In this document: in pieces, positions 26,641-34,743 of the stretch
How positions within the stretch are numbered: position 1 is the first letter of the stretch
How the letters are laid out: each line of letters starts with the position of its first letter
DNA from: Caulobacterales bacterium
Lineage (GTDB): Bacteria > Pseudomonadota > Alphaproteobacteria > Caulobacterales > Parvularculaceae
Assembly: GCA_020638525.1 (NCBI GenBank)
Contig: JACKIL010000003.1
Coordinates: 276,505 to 340,504, forward strand
DNA length: 64,000 nt
Reading direction: 5' to 3'
Notes under the pieces: model-generated
The model's database searches: none
Told to the model about the DNA's origin: nothing
Seen by the model: only the letters and a program-made list of their open reading frames with translations
Position numbers and translations under genes: made by a program

Positions 26641-27390
26641 TTAACGCCGGAACTGGTCCGCAATGTCTCTCAGCGAGAACGGGAATACGATCGTATTGGT
26701 GCGGTCCGTCGCGATTTCCTGAAGCGCGTTGAGATAACGCAGGTCCATTGCGCCAGCCGACGTCGCGAGAATGCTCGCCGCTTCGGCGAGTTTCGTCGCC
26801 GCCTGCTGCTCGCCTTCCGCCGAGATGATTTTCGCGCGGCGTTCGCGTTCGGCTTCGGCCTGTTTCGCAATGGCGCGGATCATTTCCGGCGCGACGTCGA
26901 CATGCTTGATCTCGACATTCGACACCTTGATGCCCCAAGCCTCGGTCTGGCTGTCGAGGATTTCCTGAACGTCCTTGTTGAGCTTGTCGCGCTCCTGCAG
27001 CATTTCATCGAGCTCGTGCTTGCCGAGCACGGAACGCAAGGTCGTCTGCGCGAGCTGGCTCGTCGCGGCCATGTAGTTCTCGACCTGCACCACCGCGCGG
27101 ACCGCGTCGACGACGCGATAATAGATGACCGCGTTCACTTTCACCGAAACGTTGTCGCGCGAGATGACGTCCTGCGGCGGCACGTCGTGAACGAGCGTGC
27201 GCATGTCGACTTTCTTCATTTGCTGGACGACGGGGACGAGCAGGATGAGGCCGGGGCCCGCGGCGCGCCGGCCGACGCGGCCGAGCGTGAAGACGACGCC
27301 GCGCTCATACTCTTTGAGGATCTTGACGATGTTCGTGATGATCACGAACGCGATGAAGAGCAGAAATCCCAAATAGCCAATGCCCGGCAT
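26641..27390 (-). CDS. Slipin / SPFH (band-7) membrane protein
   Basis: A 249-residue stomatin-like protein. One N-terminal membrane helix (IGYLGFLLFIAFVIITNIV) is followed by the SPFH domain (YERGVVFTLGRVGR, GPGLILLVPVVQQM, VHDVPPQDVISRDNVSVKV) and a helical coil rich in Glu and Ala. Slipins form membrane microdomain scaffolds and are paired with NfeD proteases, as here: the order nfeD, short nfeD, slipin on minus makes one operon. The terminator follows the stop. Confidence 0.92.
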   Translation of the reverse strand: MPGIGYLGFLLFIAFVIITNIVKILKEYERGVVFTLGRVGRRAAGPGLILLVPVVQQMKKVDMRTLVHDVPPQDVISRDNVSVKVNAVIYYRVVDAVRAVVQVENYMAATSQLAQTTLRSVLGKHELDEMLQERDKLNKDVQEILDSQTEAWGIKVSNVEIKHVDVAPEMIRAIAKQAEAERERRAKIISAEGEQQAATKLAEAASILATSAGAMDLRYLNALQEIATDRTNTIVFPFSLRDIADQFRR

Positions 27391-27433
27391 GTCGTTCTCC
27401 TTCAGTCGGTCAGGCGGCGCAGTCCCGCCGCAA

Positions 27434-27745
27434 TCATTTCTTCGAAACGTCGAGCATCAGCCCGTCCATGCGGACGACTTTCACCCGGTCGCCCGGCGCG
27501 AGCGTTGCGTCCGACCGCGCCCGCCACAACTCGCCGCCGGCCCGTACATACCCTTCTTCGCCGGACCATTCGACGACGTCGACATGCTCGTCGCCGAACA
27601 CCGGCCCGACGCGATGCGTTTCCTTCGAGACGCGCGCGGCGACCAGAAGCGCGATCGCGATGACGACGCCTGCAAGCGCGCCCGCTCCAAGGAGCGTCCA
27701 CAGAGCCGCCGGCGGCAGCGGCGATGACGAAATGATTTCCCCCAT
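27434..27745 (-). CDS. Short NfeD-like OB-fold membrane protein
   Basis: A 103-residue protein with one membrane helix (LWTLLGAGALAGVVIAIALLVAA) and a C-terminal OB-fold of the NfeD type (VVEWSGEEGYVRAGGELWRARSDATLAPGDRVKVVRMDG). The OB part repeats the end of the larger NfeD just upstream (HVIVEGERWRARSDKPLKKGDKIRVLEIDG). It may pair with slipin. It lies 21 bases after the nfeD stop and 43 bases before slipin. Confidence 0.85.
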   Translation of the reverse strand: MGEIISSSPLPPAALWTLLGAGALAGVVIAIALLVAARVSKETHRVGPVFGDEHVDVVEWSGEEGYVRAGGELWRARSDATLAPGDRVKVVRMDGLMLDVSKK

Positions 27746-27766
27746 CAGCCAGCCCGGCGCTCCTCT

Positions 27767-29239
27767 CTAAGCCTCGTTCGGAACAAGCCCGCCAAAGAGC
27801 CCTTGAGCCTTGGCCTGTTTGACGACGAGAACAAGGCCGTCGATCTCGAGAACGCGGATCTTGTCGCCTTTCTTGAGCGGCTTGTCCGAGCGCGCGCGCC
27901 AGCGCTCGCCCTCGACGATGACGTGGCCTTCCTTGCCGTTCCAATCGTCGACGACGCCCTCGCGCCGCACGATCGCCTCGGCCCCGATGAGCGGCCCATG
28001 GCTTCTCGACCCGACGACGGCGACGAGGATGAGACCGAGAAACGCGCCGGCGATTGCGACGACCGCGCCGATAACGGAGGCCGAGACGCGGAAGCCTTCC
28101 GGAAAGATCACGAAAAGCCCGAAAGCGAACATCGCCATGCCGGCGAGGCCGACCAGCCCCAATGTCGGCGTATAGGCCTCGACGACGATGAAGAGCGCGC
28201 CGGCGCCCATCAGCGCGAGGCCGAGCCAGCTGAACGGCAGCACCTGCAGCGAATAGAGCCCGAGAATGAGGCAGCAAAGGCCGATGATGCCGGGAAGGAT
28301 CGAGCCCGGATTCCACATCTCGATGATGATGCCGGTCGTGCCGAGAGACATCAGGATGACCGCTACATTCGGGTGCGAGATGAAAGCGAGGATCGTTTCG
28401 ACGAGGTTCGGCTTGACGCGCGTCAGCATCAGATCCTTCGTTGCAAGCGTTTTCTCGCCGGAAGAGACTTTCACTGTCTCGCCGTCGATCTGCTTGAGGA
28501 GATCGTCAATGTCGTTCGCGATGAGATCGATGACGCCAAGCTCCAGCGCTTCGCGCGAGGTGACGGAAACCGCTTCGCGCACGGCGCTCTCGGCCCAGTC
28601 GGCGTTGCGGCCGCGCTCTTCGGCCAGCGCGCGGATATAAGCGACGGAATCGTTGATGACTTTGGCGCGCATCGCTTCGTCATTGCCGAGCGGCGCGATC
28701 TCGCCAGGGCCTTCCGCCGGCGGCGTCTCTTCGCCGCCGCTTTCATCCGTAGGCTGAGGGGTCGTCTCCGGCGTTTTCGGCGCGGCGGGGGATTCCTGCG
28801 GGGCGCCGCCGCCGATTTCGATCGGCGTGGCCGCGCCGGTATTGGTCGAGGGCGCCATCGCCGAGACATGCGCGGAATACATTATGTATAGCCCGGCCGA
28901 GGCCGAGCGCGCGCCTTGCGGGGAGACATAAGTCGCAACCGGCGTATCGGAAGCGAGGATCGCCTTGATGATCGTCTTCATGGAATCGACGAGCCCGCCG
29001 GGCGTGTCGATCTCGATGATGACGAGCTCCTTGCCGGTCTCGGACGCCGCCTCGATCTCCCGGGAGAGGTATTGGGCGCTTGCGGGCGTGACCGGCCCGT
29101 CGAGCGTCAGGATGACGCCTTCGCGGGCGGTGTTCTCCTCCTGGGCGAAGCTTGCGGCGGCGAAAAGGGCCGCGCCGAGCGCCAGAAGCGCGCCGAAAAA
29201 CCCGGTTCGCCCCGCCTTCCAGAATTTCCGGCTATCCAT
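27767..29239 (-). CDS. NfeD membrane-bound serine protease (ClpP-class)
   Basis: A 490-residue protease. A signal peptide (FFGALLALGAALFAAASFA) leads a ClpP-like domain (EGVILTLDGPVTPASAQYL, IEIDTPGGLVDSM, SPQGARSASAGLYIMYSAH with the nucleophile Ser, MAPSTNTGAATP), a Pro/Glu-rich linker, four to five membrane helices (about 290-430), and a C-terminal OB domain. Archaeal homologues cleave stomatin; the adjoining slipin is the probable partner. It is first in the nfeD-nfeD-slipin operon. Confidence 0.92.
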   Translation of the reverse strand: MDSRKFWKAGRTGFFGALLALGAALFAAASFAQEENTAREGVILTLDGPVTPASAQYLSREIEAASETGKELVIIEIDTPGGLVDSMKTIIKAILASDTPVATYVSPQGARSASAGLYIMYSAHVSAMAPSTNTGAATPIEIGGGAPQESPAAPKTPETTPQPTDESGGEETPPAEGPGEIAPLGNDEAMRAKVINDSVAYIRALAEERGRNADWAESAVREAVSVTSREALELGVIDLIANDIDDLLKQIDGETVKVSSGEKTLATKDLMLTRVKPNLVETILAFISHPNVAVILMSLGTTGIIIEMWNPGSILPGIIGLCCLILGLYSLQVLPFSWLGLALMGAGALFIVVEAYTPTLGLVGLAGMAMFAFGLFVIFPEGFRVSASVIGAVVAIAGAFLGLILVAVVGSRSHGPLIGAEAIVRREGVVDDWNGKEGHVIVEGERWRARSDKPLKKGDKIRVLEIDGLVLVVKQAKAQGLFGGLVPNEA

Positions 29240-29404
29240 CGCTCCCCTCCGCCAATTCCCTTATAAAGAGAATAGGGGATGGAAGTTGGGTTTCAATGAC
29301 AAAGACCGGCGCTTTCGGGTTTGGCCAAGGCCGCCGGCGGGAGGAACGGCCATGGGCCGGGTTCAGATCGGGACAGTGTTGATCGCGAAAGACGCCGGCG
29401 CGCG

Positions 29405-30871
29405 ATGACGGGCGAGGCTCCCTCTAAAGCGCCTTACCGCGCGGACCCGCAAATTCTCACCCTCGCTGGCGAGGATGGCGCGCCATTCTACGACCCTGTC
29501 GAGGCGGCGGAATTTCCCAAAGCGATCCTGCGCTACCGCAACCAGCGCTGGGCGGAAAAAGTCGGGCTCGGAAATCTGAGCGAGACCGAATGGCTCGTTC
29601 ATTTCGCGCGTTTCCATCCGCTCCCTGACAATCTCGAGGCGCCGCTGGCGCTGCGCTATCACGGCCATCAGTTCCGCACTTACAATCCAGATATCGGCGA
29701 CGGACGCGGTTTCCTCTTCGCGCAGCTTCGCGACGACCAGGGAAGACTGCTCGATCTCGGCACCAAAGGTTCCGGCCAGACGCCCTATTCGCGCTTCGGC
29801 GACGGGCGGCTGACGCTCAAGGGCGGCGTGCGCGAAATACTTGCGACGGAAATGCTCGAAGCGCTCGGCGTTTATACGTCCAAGACCTTCAGCCTCATCG
29901 AAACGGGCGAGGCGCTTTACCGCAATGACGAGCCCTCGCCGACGCGTTCGGCCGTGCTCGTGCGGCTGTCGCACAGCCATGTGCGTTTCGGTGTCTTCCA
30001 GCGCCTCGCTTATGAGCGGAACGCCGAGGCGGCTTCGGCGCTCATCGATTATTGCGTGCGTCAGTTCGACAGAGATCTCGACAATCTGCCGACGCCTGAA
30101 AAGACCGCGCATTTCTTTGAACGCGTCGTCCGGCGCACGGCGCGCCTCGCCGCGCAATGGATGGCGGCGGGCTTCGTTCACGGCGTTCTCAATACGGACA
30201 ATATGAACGTCACCGGCGAAAGCTTCGACTACGGGCCATGGCGGTTCGCGCCGGTCGCCGACCCGGCCTTCACCGCCGCCTATTTCGACGAGACCGGGCT
30301 TTATTCCTATGCGCGCCAGCCGGAAGCGGCCGCCTGGAATCTCTCTCGCCTTGGCGGATGCCTCACCTCGCTTGCCGATACGGACGCGCTCAACGAAGGC
30401 CTCGCCGCCTTCTCGCCGGCTTATGAAGACGCGATGGGCGATGCGATTTTCCGCCGCCTTGGCCTTAAACGCGCCGGCGAGGACGACATGGGGCTCGTCG
30501 CCGCGCTGTTCGAATGGCTCGCCGAGACCCGCGCGCCGTTCGAGCAGGTTTTCTTCGACTGGTTCTGCGGCTCCGCCTCGCAGGCGCGGGCCCAGAAGAG
30601 CCCGATATCGACGCGTTACGCCGAGCCCTCTTTCGCGCGCGTCAAAGGCCTCATCCTCGCCGCGGAGCCCGAGCGGCCGGAGCGCCTGTCACAGGCTTAT
30701 TTTGCGCGGCGCGAACCGACAACCATGCTCATCGACGAGGTCGAGGCGATCTGGGCGCCGATCGCGGAAAGCGACGACTGGTCGAAGCTCAACGCGAAAA
30801 TTGAAGACATCAGACAGATGCGCGAAGCGTTCGGCTTTGACGCCTCAACTTTTCGCTTGCCTGCCGCCTGA
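29405..30871 (+). CDS. selO: SelO/YdiU protein adenylyltransferase (pseudokinase fold)
   Basis: A 488-residue SelO protein, which transfers AMP to Ser, Thr or Tyr of target proteins with ATP bound in an inverted orientation. Landmarks: LALRYHGHQFRTYNPDIGDGR, DLGTKGSGQTPYSRFGDGRL, GVREILATEMLEALGV, VHGVLNTDNMNVTGESFDYG. E. coli YdiU ends in Cys residues (CSCSS), while this protein ends in TFRLPAA and lacks them. The ATG overlaps the stop of an 18-codon upstream frame (29352-29408), suggesting coupled initiation, since no Shine-Dalgarno sits before 29405. Confidence 0.92.
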   Translation: MTGEAPSKAPYRADPQILTLAGEDGAPFYDPVEAAEFPKAILRYRNQRWAEKVGLGNLSETEWLVHFARFHPLPDNLEAPLALRYHGHQFRTYNPDIGDGRGFLFAQLRDDQGRLLDLGTKGSGQTPYSRFGDGRLTLKGGVREILATEMLEALGVYTSKTFSLIETGEALYRNDEPSPTRSAVLVRLSHSHVRFGVFQRLAYERNAEAASALIDYCVRQFDRDLDNLPTPEKTAHFFERVVRRTARLAAQWMAAGFVHGVLNTDNMNVTGESFDYGPWRFAPVADPAFTAAYFDETGLYSYARQPEAAAWNLSRLGGCLTSLADTDALNEGLAAFSPAYEDAMGDAIFRRLGLKRAGEDDMGLVAALFEWLAETRAPFEQVFFDWFCGSASQARAQKSPISTRYAEPSFARVKGLILAAEPERPERLSQAYFARREPTTMLIDEVEAIWAPIAESDDWSKLNAKIEDIRQMREAFGFDASTFRLPAA

Positions 30872-30911
30872 GTCTGGAGAATTCTCCGTATAGAAACTGG
30901 GGAGGGGGACG

Positions 30912-31625
30912 ATGCTTCGCACTGCGACGCTTCTTTCGGCGCTGCTGCTCACTGGCTGCCTGCCGCAATTGACGCAACCCGAGATCGAAGTCGACGGCCA
31001 CGCGACCATATTCGCCGAGCCTGATACTTTCACGATATCTGCGAGAATCCGTATACAGAAGGATAAGCGCGAAGCTGCGCTCGCAGCGACGGCCGAGGCG
31101 GTCGCCGCAGTCAAGGCCGCCGTGCCGGAGCTTGAAGGGCTTGCCTCCTTCAAGATGAATTCGCCGGAGGCCTCGGTCTATCCCGTCCGGGACGCCGCCT
31201 GCATGCGCGAGGCCTATGACACTTCGGCCTGCCCGATCGTCGGGCAGGGCGCCTCCGTAACGCTCGAAATTTCAGGCTCGCCCGCCTCGCTCGCCGGAAA
31301 CGCGCTTTCCTTCATCTCGGAGTTCGGCGTCGAGTCCGTGGAGCTCGAAGGCTATGAAGTCTCCAACATGGATGCGCGGCGGGGGGACGCGGTCAAAGCC
31401 GCCGTCGCCGACGCGCGCGCCAAGGCCGAAGCGATCGCTGCGGCGGCCGGCGGAACCGTCAAAGGCCTCACCCGCCTCAAGTCGAGCGATTATGGCGGCT
31501 ATGGAAGCGAGGAATACGACCAGATCGTCGTTACGGCCTCGCGCGCGCCGGCGGTGCCGCTCGAGCTCGATCCGAAGCCGGTCCCTGTGTCCGTCAATGT
31601 GACGGCGGCGTTCGCGCTCGAATAA
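30912..31625 (+). CDS. SIMPL-domain (DUF541) lipoprotein
   Basis: A 237-residue protein with a short signal and lipobox (ALLLTGC, mature at Cys16), followed by a SIMPL domain (EIEVDGHATIFAEPDTFTI, SVTLEISGSPASL, DARRGDAVKAAVADARAKAEAIAAAAG). SIMPL/BP26 proteins are periplasmic or outer-membrane oligomers of uncertain role. GGGGAGGGGGAC precedes the ATG. It lies 40 bases after selO in the same direction and may share its transcript. Confidence 0.88.
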   Translation: MLRTATLLSALLLTGCLPQLTQPEIEVDGHATIFAEPDTFTISARIRIQKDKREAALAATAEAVAAVKAAVPELEGLASFKMNSPEASVYPVRDAACMREAYDTSACPIVGQGASVTLEISGSPASLAGNALSFISEFGVESVELEGYEVSNMDARRGDAVKAAVADARAKAEAIAAAAGGTVKGLTRLKSSDYGGYGSEEYDQIVVTASRAPAVPLELDPKPVPVSVNVTAAFALE

Positions 31626-31651
31626 GCGGCCCGAACAAGCAGGCGTCGCGC

Positions 31652-31771
31652 CTAGATCTTCGCGCGCGAGCGGGCGAGGCGCACGCCGCAATGGACGACA
31701 TGGGCGCCCGACAGCAGGCCGAGCCCTGCGATGAAGAGGATGAGGGTGATCGCGACAGGAGAGAACGTCAT
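31652..31771 (-). CDS. 39-residue single-helix membrane protein
   Basis: A small gene with a strong GGAGG seven bases before its ATG. The product starts MTFSPVAITLILFIAGLGLL and continues SGAHVVHCGVRLARSRAKI: one membrane helix (about residues 6-22) and a basic C-terminus. The function is unknown. It converges on the SIMPL gene with a 26-base gap and lies beside a second tiny membrane protein gene on the same strand. Confidence 0.6.
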   Translation of the reverse strand: MTFSPVAITLILFIAGLGLLSGAHVVHCGVRLARSRAKI

Positions 31772-31807
31772 GAGGCGGCCTCCGAAGATCGAATACGCCT
31801 CAATTAC

Positions 31808-31845
31808 GCCCCTAATTTTCCAAAAAAGCCTTAAAAATTAGGGGC
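31808..31845. terminator. A/T-rich perfect inverted repeat between two small genes
   Basis: Arms 31808-31819 and 31834-31845 pair over 12 bp with a 14-nt A-rich loop. The stem base is GC-rich and the inner part AT-rich, so it may end the transcript of the 41-residue gene. It is unusually AT-rich for the region. Confidence 0.5.
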
Positions 31846-31863
31846 CTACGGTGAAGAGCCCGT

Positions 31864-31989
31864 TTACCTTCCATGCCGTTGGGATGGTTCGCGTCCGGCG
31901 AAGCCCGTCATCGTGTAAACGCTGACGATGCCCCCCATGGCGCTGACAAAGCTGATCAATATGAGTCCGGCGGGTCCAAAATCTATCAT
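31864..31989 (-). CDS. 41-residue single-helix membrane protein
   Basis: A small frame beginning MIDFGPAGLILISFVSAMGG and continuing IVSVYTMTGFAGREPSQRHGR, with one helix (about residues 6-27). GGGGA lies eight bases upstream of the ATG. The shape matches its neighbour (one helix, basic tail), though the sequences are not alike. Codon usage is GC-rich and normal. The region from 31990 to 32385 holds no gene that I can support; it contains a weak inverted repeat (CAATTTGG/CCAAATTG) around 32075-32130 and the leader of the next operon. Confidence 0.5.
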   Translation of the reverse strand: MIDFGPAGLILISFVSAMGGIVSVYTMTGFAGREPSQRHGR

Positions 31990-32385
31990 GGCGGTTTCCC
32001 CAAGTTTTTCTCCGGCTGCCTCGCTTCCCGTCTCCCGTCGGTCTGCCTGGCCGCCGCCCCGATCCTGAAAGTCTCAATTTGGAACGGGACTCGATTGAGG
32101 CGGGAAATGGGCGCATCCGGCCCAAATTGCATTACAAGAGGAGGTCGCGCCCGATCACGCTCTCGCGACCGCCGCTAGCGGTTCCCAAGCCTGCGAGAGT
32201 GAAACACCGGGGACGCGACACCGTTCCCAAGGCCGCACTTTGTCGTTAACATCGCCCTTGAGGCGCGTCTTGTCGGGGCGCGCGATTGGGGATGTTCGGC
32301 GCTCGCAATCGCCTTGGGGGCTCTTATTCAGGGGCCAGGCGCGGCGGGGTTCAGCCTGAACGGGGCAGCGGGAGCAAGGTGGGGC

Positions 32386-33669
32386 ATGACCTCGGAAGTT
32401 GTGTTGATGAACCGTCAGGCTGTGGCGATGGCCGCCGACAGCGCTGTGACGATTTCCGGGCCGCAATACCTCAAGACCTATCAGTCTGTGGACAAGCTCT
32501 TCCCGCTCGTCGATGGCCAGCCCATCGCGGTGATGATCTATAACAACGCCGAAATCATGTCGACGCCGTGGGAGACGGTGATCTCCCTTTACCGCGAGGC
32601 GTCGCGCGGGCGCTCGCTCGACACGGTCGAGGCCTATGCTGAAGACTTCATGGCGTTCCTTTCCGGCAATCCCGATCTCTTCCAGGCCGATCATCAGGAT
32701 ACGGAATTCTTCAAACATGTGGCGGTGGTCTTCACTGTCATCGCGGAGGACTTCGACTATCAGGTCGCGAAGTTCAAAGAGAAGGACGCGCCGCGCTTGC
32801 GCGATCATCTCTCGGCGATTTTCGAATTCGTCGTCGGCGAGCTTTACGCCGATTATCAGCGCTATCCGGACGATACGGCGCGCTCGGATCTTTCCTGCTT
32901 TCCGCAAGGCATGGCCGAGCAGGTGCGCCGGCGTTATCGCGGCGAGATCGACCAGCTCGCCGAGAGCCTCATCGCTTCCCTGAAGCACGATTATCCGGGC
33001 CTTGTCGTGAGCGACGCAACGCGCGAGCGCCTGCGCGACATCGCAATCTTCTCAGTCACGAAAGACGCTTTCTTCGAGCACTATACGGGCGTCGTCTTTG
33101 CGGGCTTCGGCGCGCGCGACAAATTCCCGTCCATGCGCTCTTACCTGACGTCGAGCGTCATCCTCGGCATTTTGAAACGCAAGCAGGACCGCGCGGCCGA
33201 TATGAGTTCGGAAGGCGGGCCCGTGGTTCAGCCCTTCGCGCAGGACCGGATGATCCGCACTTTCCTGACCGGCATGGATCAGTATTTGCGGATGTTCCTC
33301 TATGGCGAGACGCTGAAGCTTTCGATGAACCTCGTCACCGACGTCATCGGGCGCGCGCCGGGTCTTTCGGATTCGCAGCGCCAGGCGCTCTTCCGCGAAT
33401 ACAGCGAAAACAATATGGGCTACGCGCTGCGCGAGTTCTTCAAGTCGGTCGACGGCTATCAGTATCAGGTGCATACGCGCCCGATCTATCGCGCCATCGC
33501 TTCGCTCCCGAAGCGCGAGCTTGGCGAGACCGCCGCCTCGCTCATCAAGCTCAATTCCTTCCAGCAGAAGGTCATGCATTCAATCGAGACCGTTGGCGGA
33601 CCGATCGACGTCGCCGTCATCACGCGCAATGGCGGTCTCGAACTGCGCAACGACAAGTCGGATTTCTAG
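32386..33669 (+). CDS. Proteasome-like Ntn-hydrolase candidate with long C-terminal extension
   Basis: A 427-residue protein, not one I can name. The N-terminus (MTSEVVLMNRQAVAMAADSA) aligns without gaps to 20S-proteasome/HslV beta subunits: after Met removal Thr is residue 1, AADS gives Asp17, and VTISG follows; DKLFPL resembles the Lys33 segment with three extra residues. These are the catalytic Thr, Asp and Lys of the fold. Beta subunits are about 200 residues; the rest here (about 200-427) is helical and unrecognised. The ATG at 32386 has AAGG six bases upstream and leaves Thr second, which Met aminopeptidase accepts. It leads a three-gene operon, 12 bases before the next gene. Confidence 0.7.
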   Translation: MTSEVVLMNRQAVAMAADSAVTISGPQYLKTYQSVDKLFPLVDGQPIAVMIYNNAEIMSTPWETVISLYREASRGRSLDTVEAYAEDFMAFLSGNPDLFQADHQDTEFFKHVAVVFTVIAEDFDYQVAKFKEKDAPRLRDHLSAIFEFVVGELYADYQRYPDDTARSDLSCFPQGMAEQVRRRYRGEIDQLAESLIASLKHDYPGLVVSDATRERLRDIAIFSVTKDAFFEHYTGVVFAGFGARDKFPSMRSYLTSSVILGILKRKQDRAADMSSEGGPVVQPFAQDRMIRTFLTGMDQYLRMFLYGETLKLSMNLVTDVIGRAPGLSDSQRQALFREYSENNMGYALREFFKSVDGYQYQVHTRPIYRAIASLPKRELGETAASLIKLNSFQQKVMHSIETVGGPIDVAVITRNGGLELRNDKSDF

Positions 33670-33681
33670 AGGCGAGGGGCC

Positions 33682-34011
33682 GTGGCTGAGGAAGCAATCA
33701 AGGCGCTCGAAATCGCTCCGGCGTCGGTCTGGCGCCTGGCGCAGTCGGGCGTCGTGCTGTTTCTCCTGCAGATGGCCCTTTCGATCGTCCTCGGGATGGT
33801 TGTGATGCTTCCAGCCATGGCGCTGATCTTCATCCCGACGATCAGGGCTGTCGAAGCCGGCATGCTGCCGTCGCCCGAAGGCGTCATGGCGATGATGCCG
33901 GCCTATTTTTTCGGAATGCTGATTGTGAATGTGCTCGCGACCGCATTGGCGCTTGCATTTATAGTCGGCAAGAAATGGGGCGGCGCTCGTTTGGCGTTCG
34001 TATACGAGTAA
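33682..34011 (+). CDS. Two-helix membrane protein in the Ntn-hydrolase operon
   Basis: A 109-residue protein with two strong helices (VVLFLLQMALSIVLGMVVML and YFFGMLIVNVLATALALAF) joined by a Pro/Met-rich loop, and short polar ends. No family was recognised. The start is GTG with GAGGGGC just before it, 12 bases after the hydrolase stop, and the next gene begins 13 bases after its end, so the three genes are almost surely one transcript. The membrane nature suggests the hydrolase may act at the inner membrane. Confidence 0.7.
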   Translation: MAEEAIKALEIAPASVWRLAQSGVVLFLLQMALSIVLGMVVMLPAMALIFIPTIRAVEAGMLPSPEGVMAMMPAYFFGMLIVNVLATALALAFIVGKKWGGARLAFVYE

Positions 34012-34024
34012 TCGGAGCTTCGAA

Positions 34025-34507
34025 ATGACGGAACGGCTGAAACAGATCTGGGGCGGTTTCACGGGCGTGACGACGCGCCGGCTGACGGGCGAGGGCGTCG
34101 ATAATATCGCCGTGCCGCATCGCCATGAATGGCAGGCCGAAGAACTGCAATTCCTGCCGGAAAACTACCCTTCGCCGTCTTACGTCGCCTTTGAGAAACT
34201 CAAGTCGCGGCTTGCGGCCAAGGAAAAGAAAGCGATGAAGGCCGCGCGCCGCCATGGCGAGACGGCCGAGCTCGCCCCGCCGCCGGCCGAGCCCGCTTTC
34301 AATGGCGAATTAAAGCCCGTGAAGGATTTGATCCGTGGGCTGATGTCGACCGAGGCGCGCGTCGCGCGCTCGGAATATGACTATGCGGATTTCCTCGCCG
34401 ACCAGCCGCAGAAGAAGCGGGGGCTTTTCAGCGCTAAAGCTGCGAAAGCGCCCAAGCCTGCGAAATCCGCCGGCGGTGCGCGCAAGAAATTCCTAGGGCT
34501 TTTCTAG
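34025..34507 (+). CDS. Basic, low-complexity-tailed protein in the Ntn-hydrolase operon
   Basis: A 160-residue protein with no helix or signal. Residues 1-55 look folded (IAVPHRHEWQAEELQFLPEN), residues 58-75 are a Lys/Ala helix, and the last 40 residues are Lys/Ala/Pro-rich with a C-terminal KKFLGLF. I know no family. It is the last gene of the operon, and a hairpin terminator follows 33 bases after the stop. Basic tails may bind acidic partners or lipid head groups, but nothing proves this. Confidence 0.65.
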   Translation: MTERLKQIWGGFTGVTTRRLTGEGVDNIAVPHRHEWQAEELQFLPENYPSPSYVAFEKLKSRLAAKEKKAMKAARRHGETAELAPPPAEPAFNGELKPVKDLIRGLMSTEARVARSEYDYADFLADQPQKKRGLFSAKAAKAPKPAKSAGGARKKFLGLF

Positions 34508-34539
34508 GCCGCGTCAGCGACTCTTTGATCCGGAATGAA

Positions 34540-34577
34540 AACGCGCCGGCGAGCAATAAACGCTCCGCCGGCGCGTT
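34540..34577 (+). terminator. Hairpin terminator after the Ntn-hydrolase operon
   Basis: A 12-bp perfect stem (34540-34551 with 34566-34577), extended by three more pairs with one bulged base. Only a short T stretch follows on plus, so it may depend partly on Rho. The next 160 bases to the AraC gene show nothing I recognise. Confidence 0.55.
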
Positions 34578-34743
34578 CTGATTCCCCCAGGCGATTCAAT
34601 CCGAAGCGCTTTCCCGTTGGAGCGGTCTCTCCCCCAAATGGATCCCCGCGCCGCCGCTTCAGCCTGCTTGTCGCCCAGCCGAGAGAGGCAAATTATCGCC
34701 TCAGGGAATGCTCTTATAGGAAATTTTGGACATGGCGCCCGCG

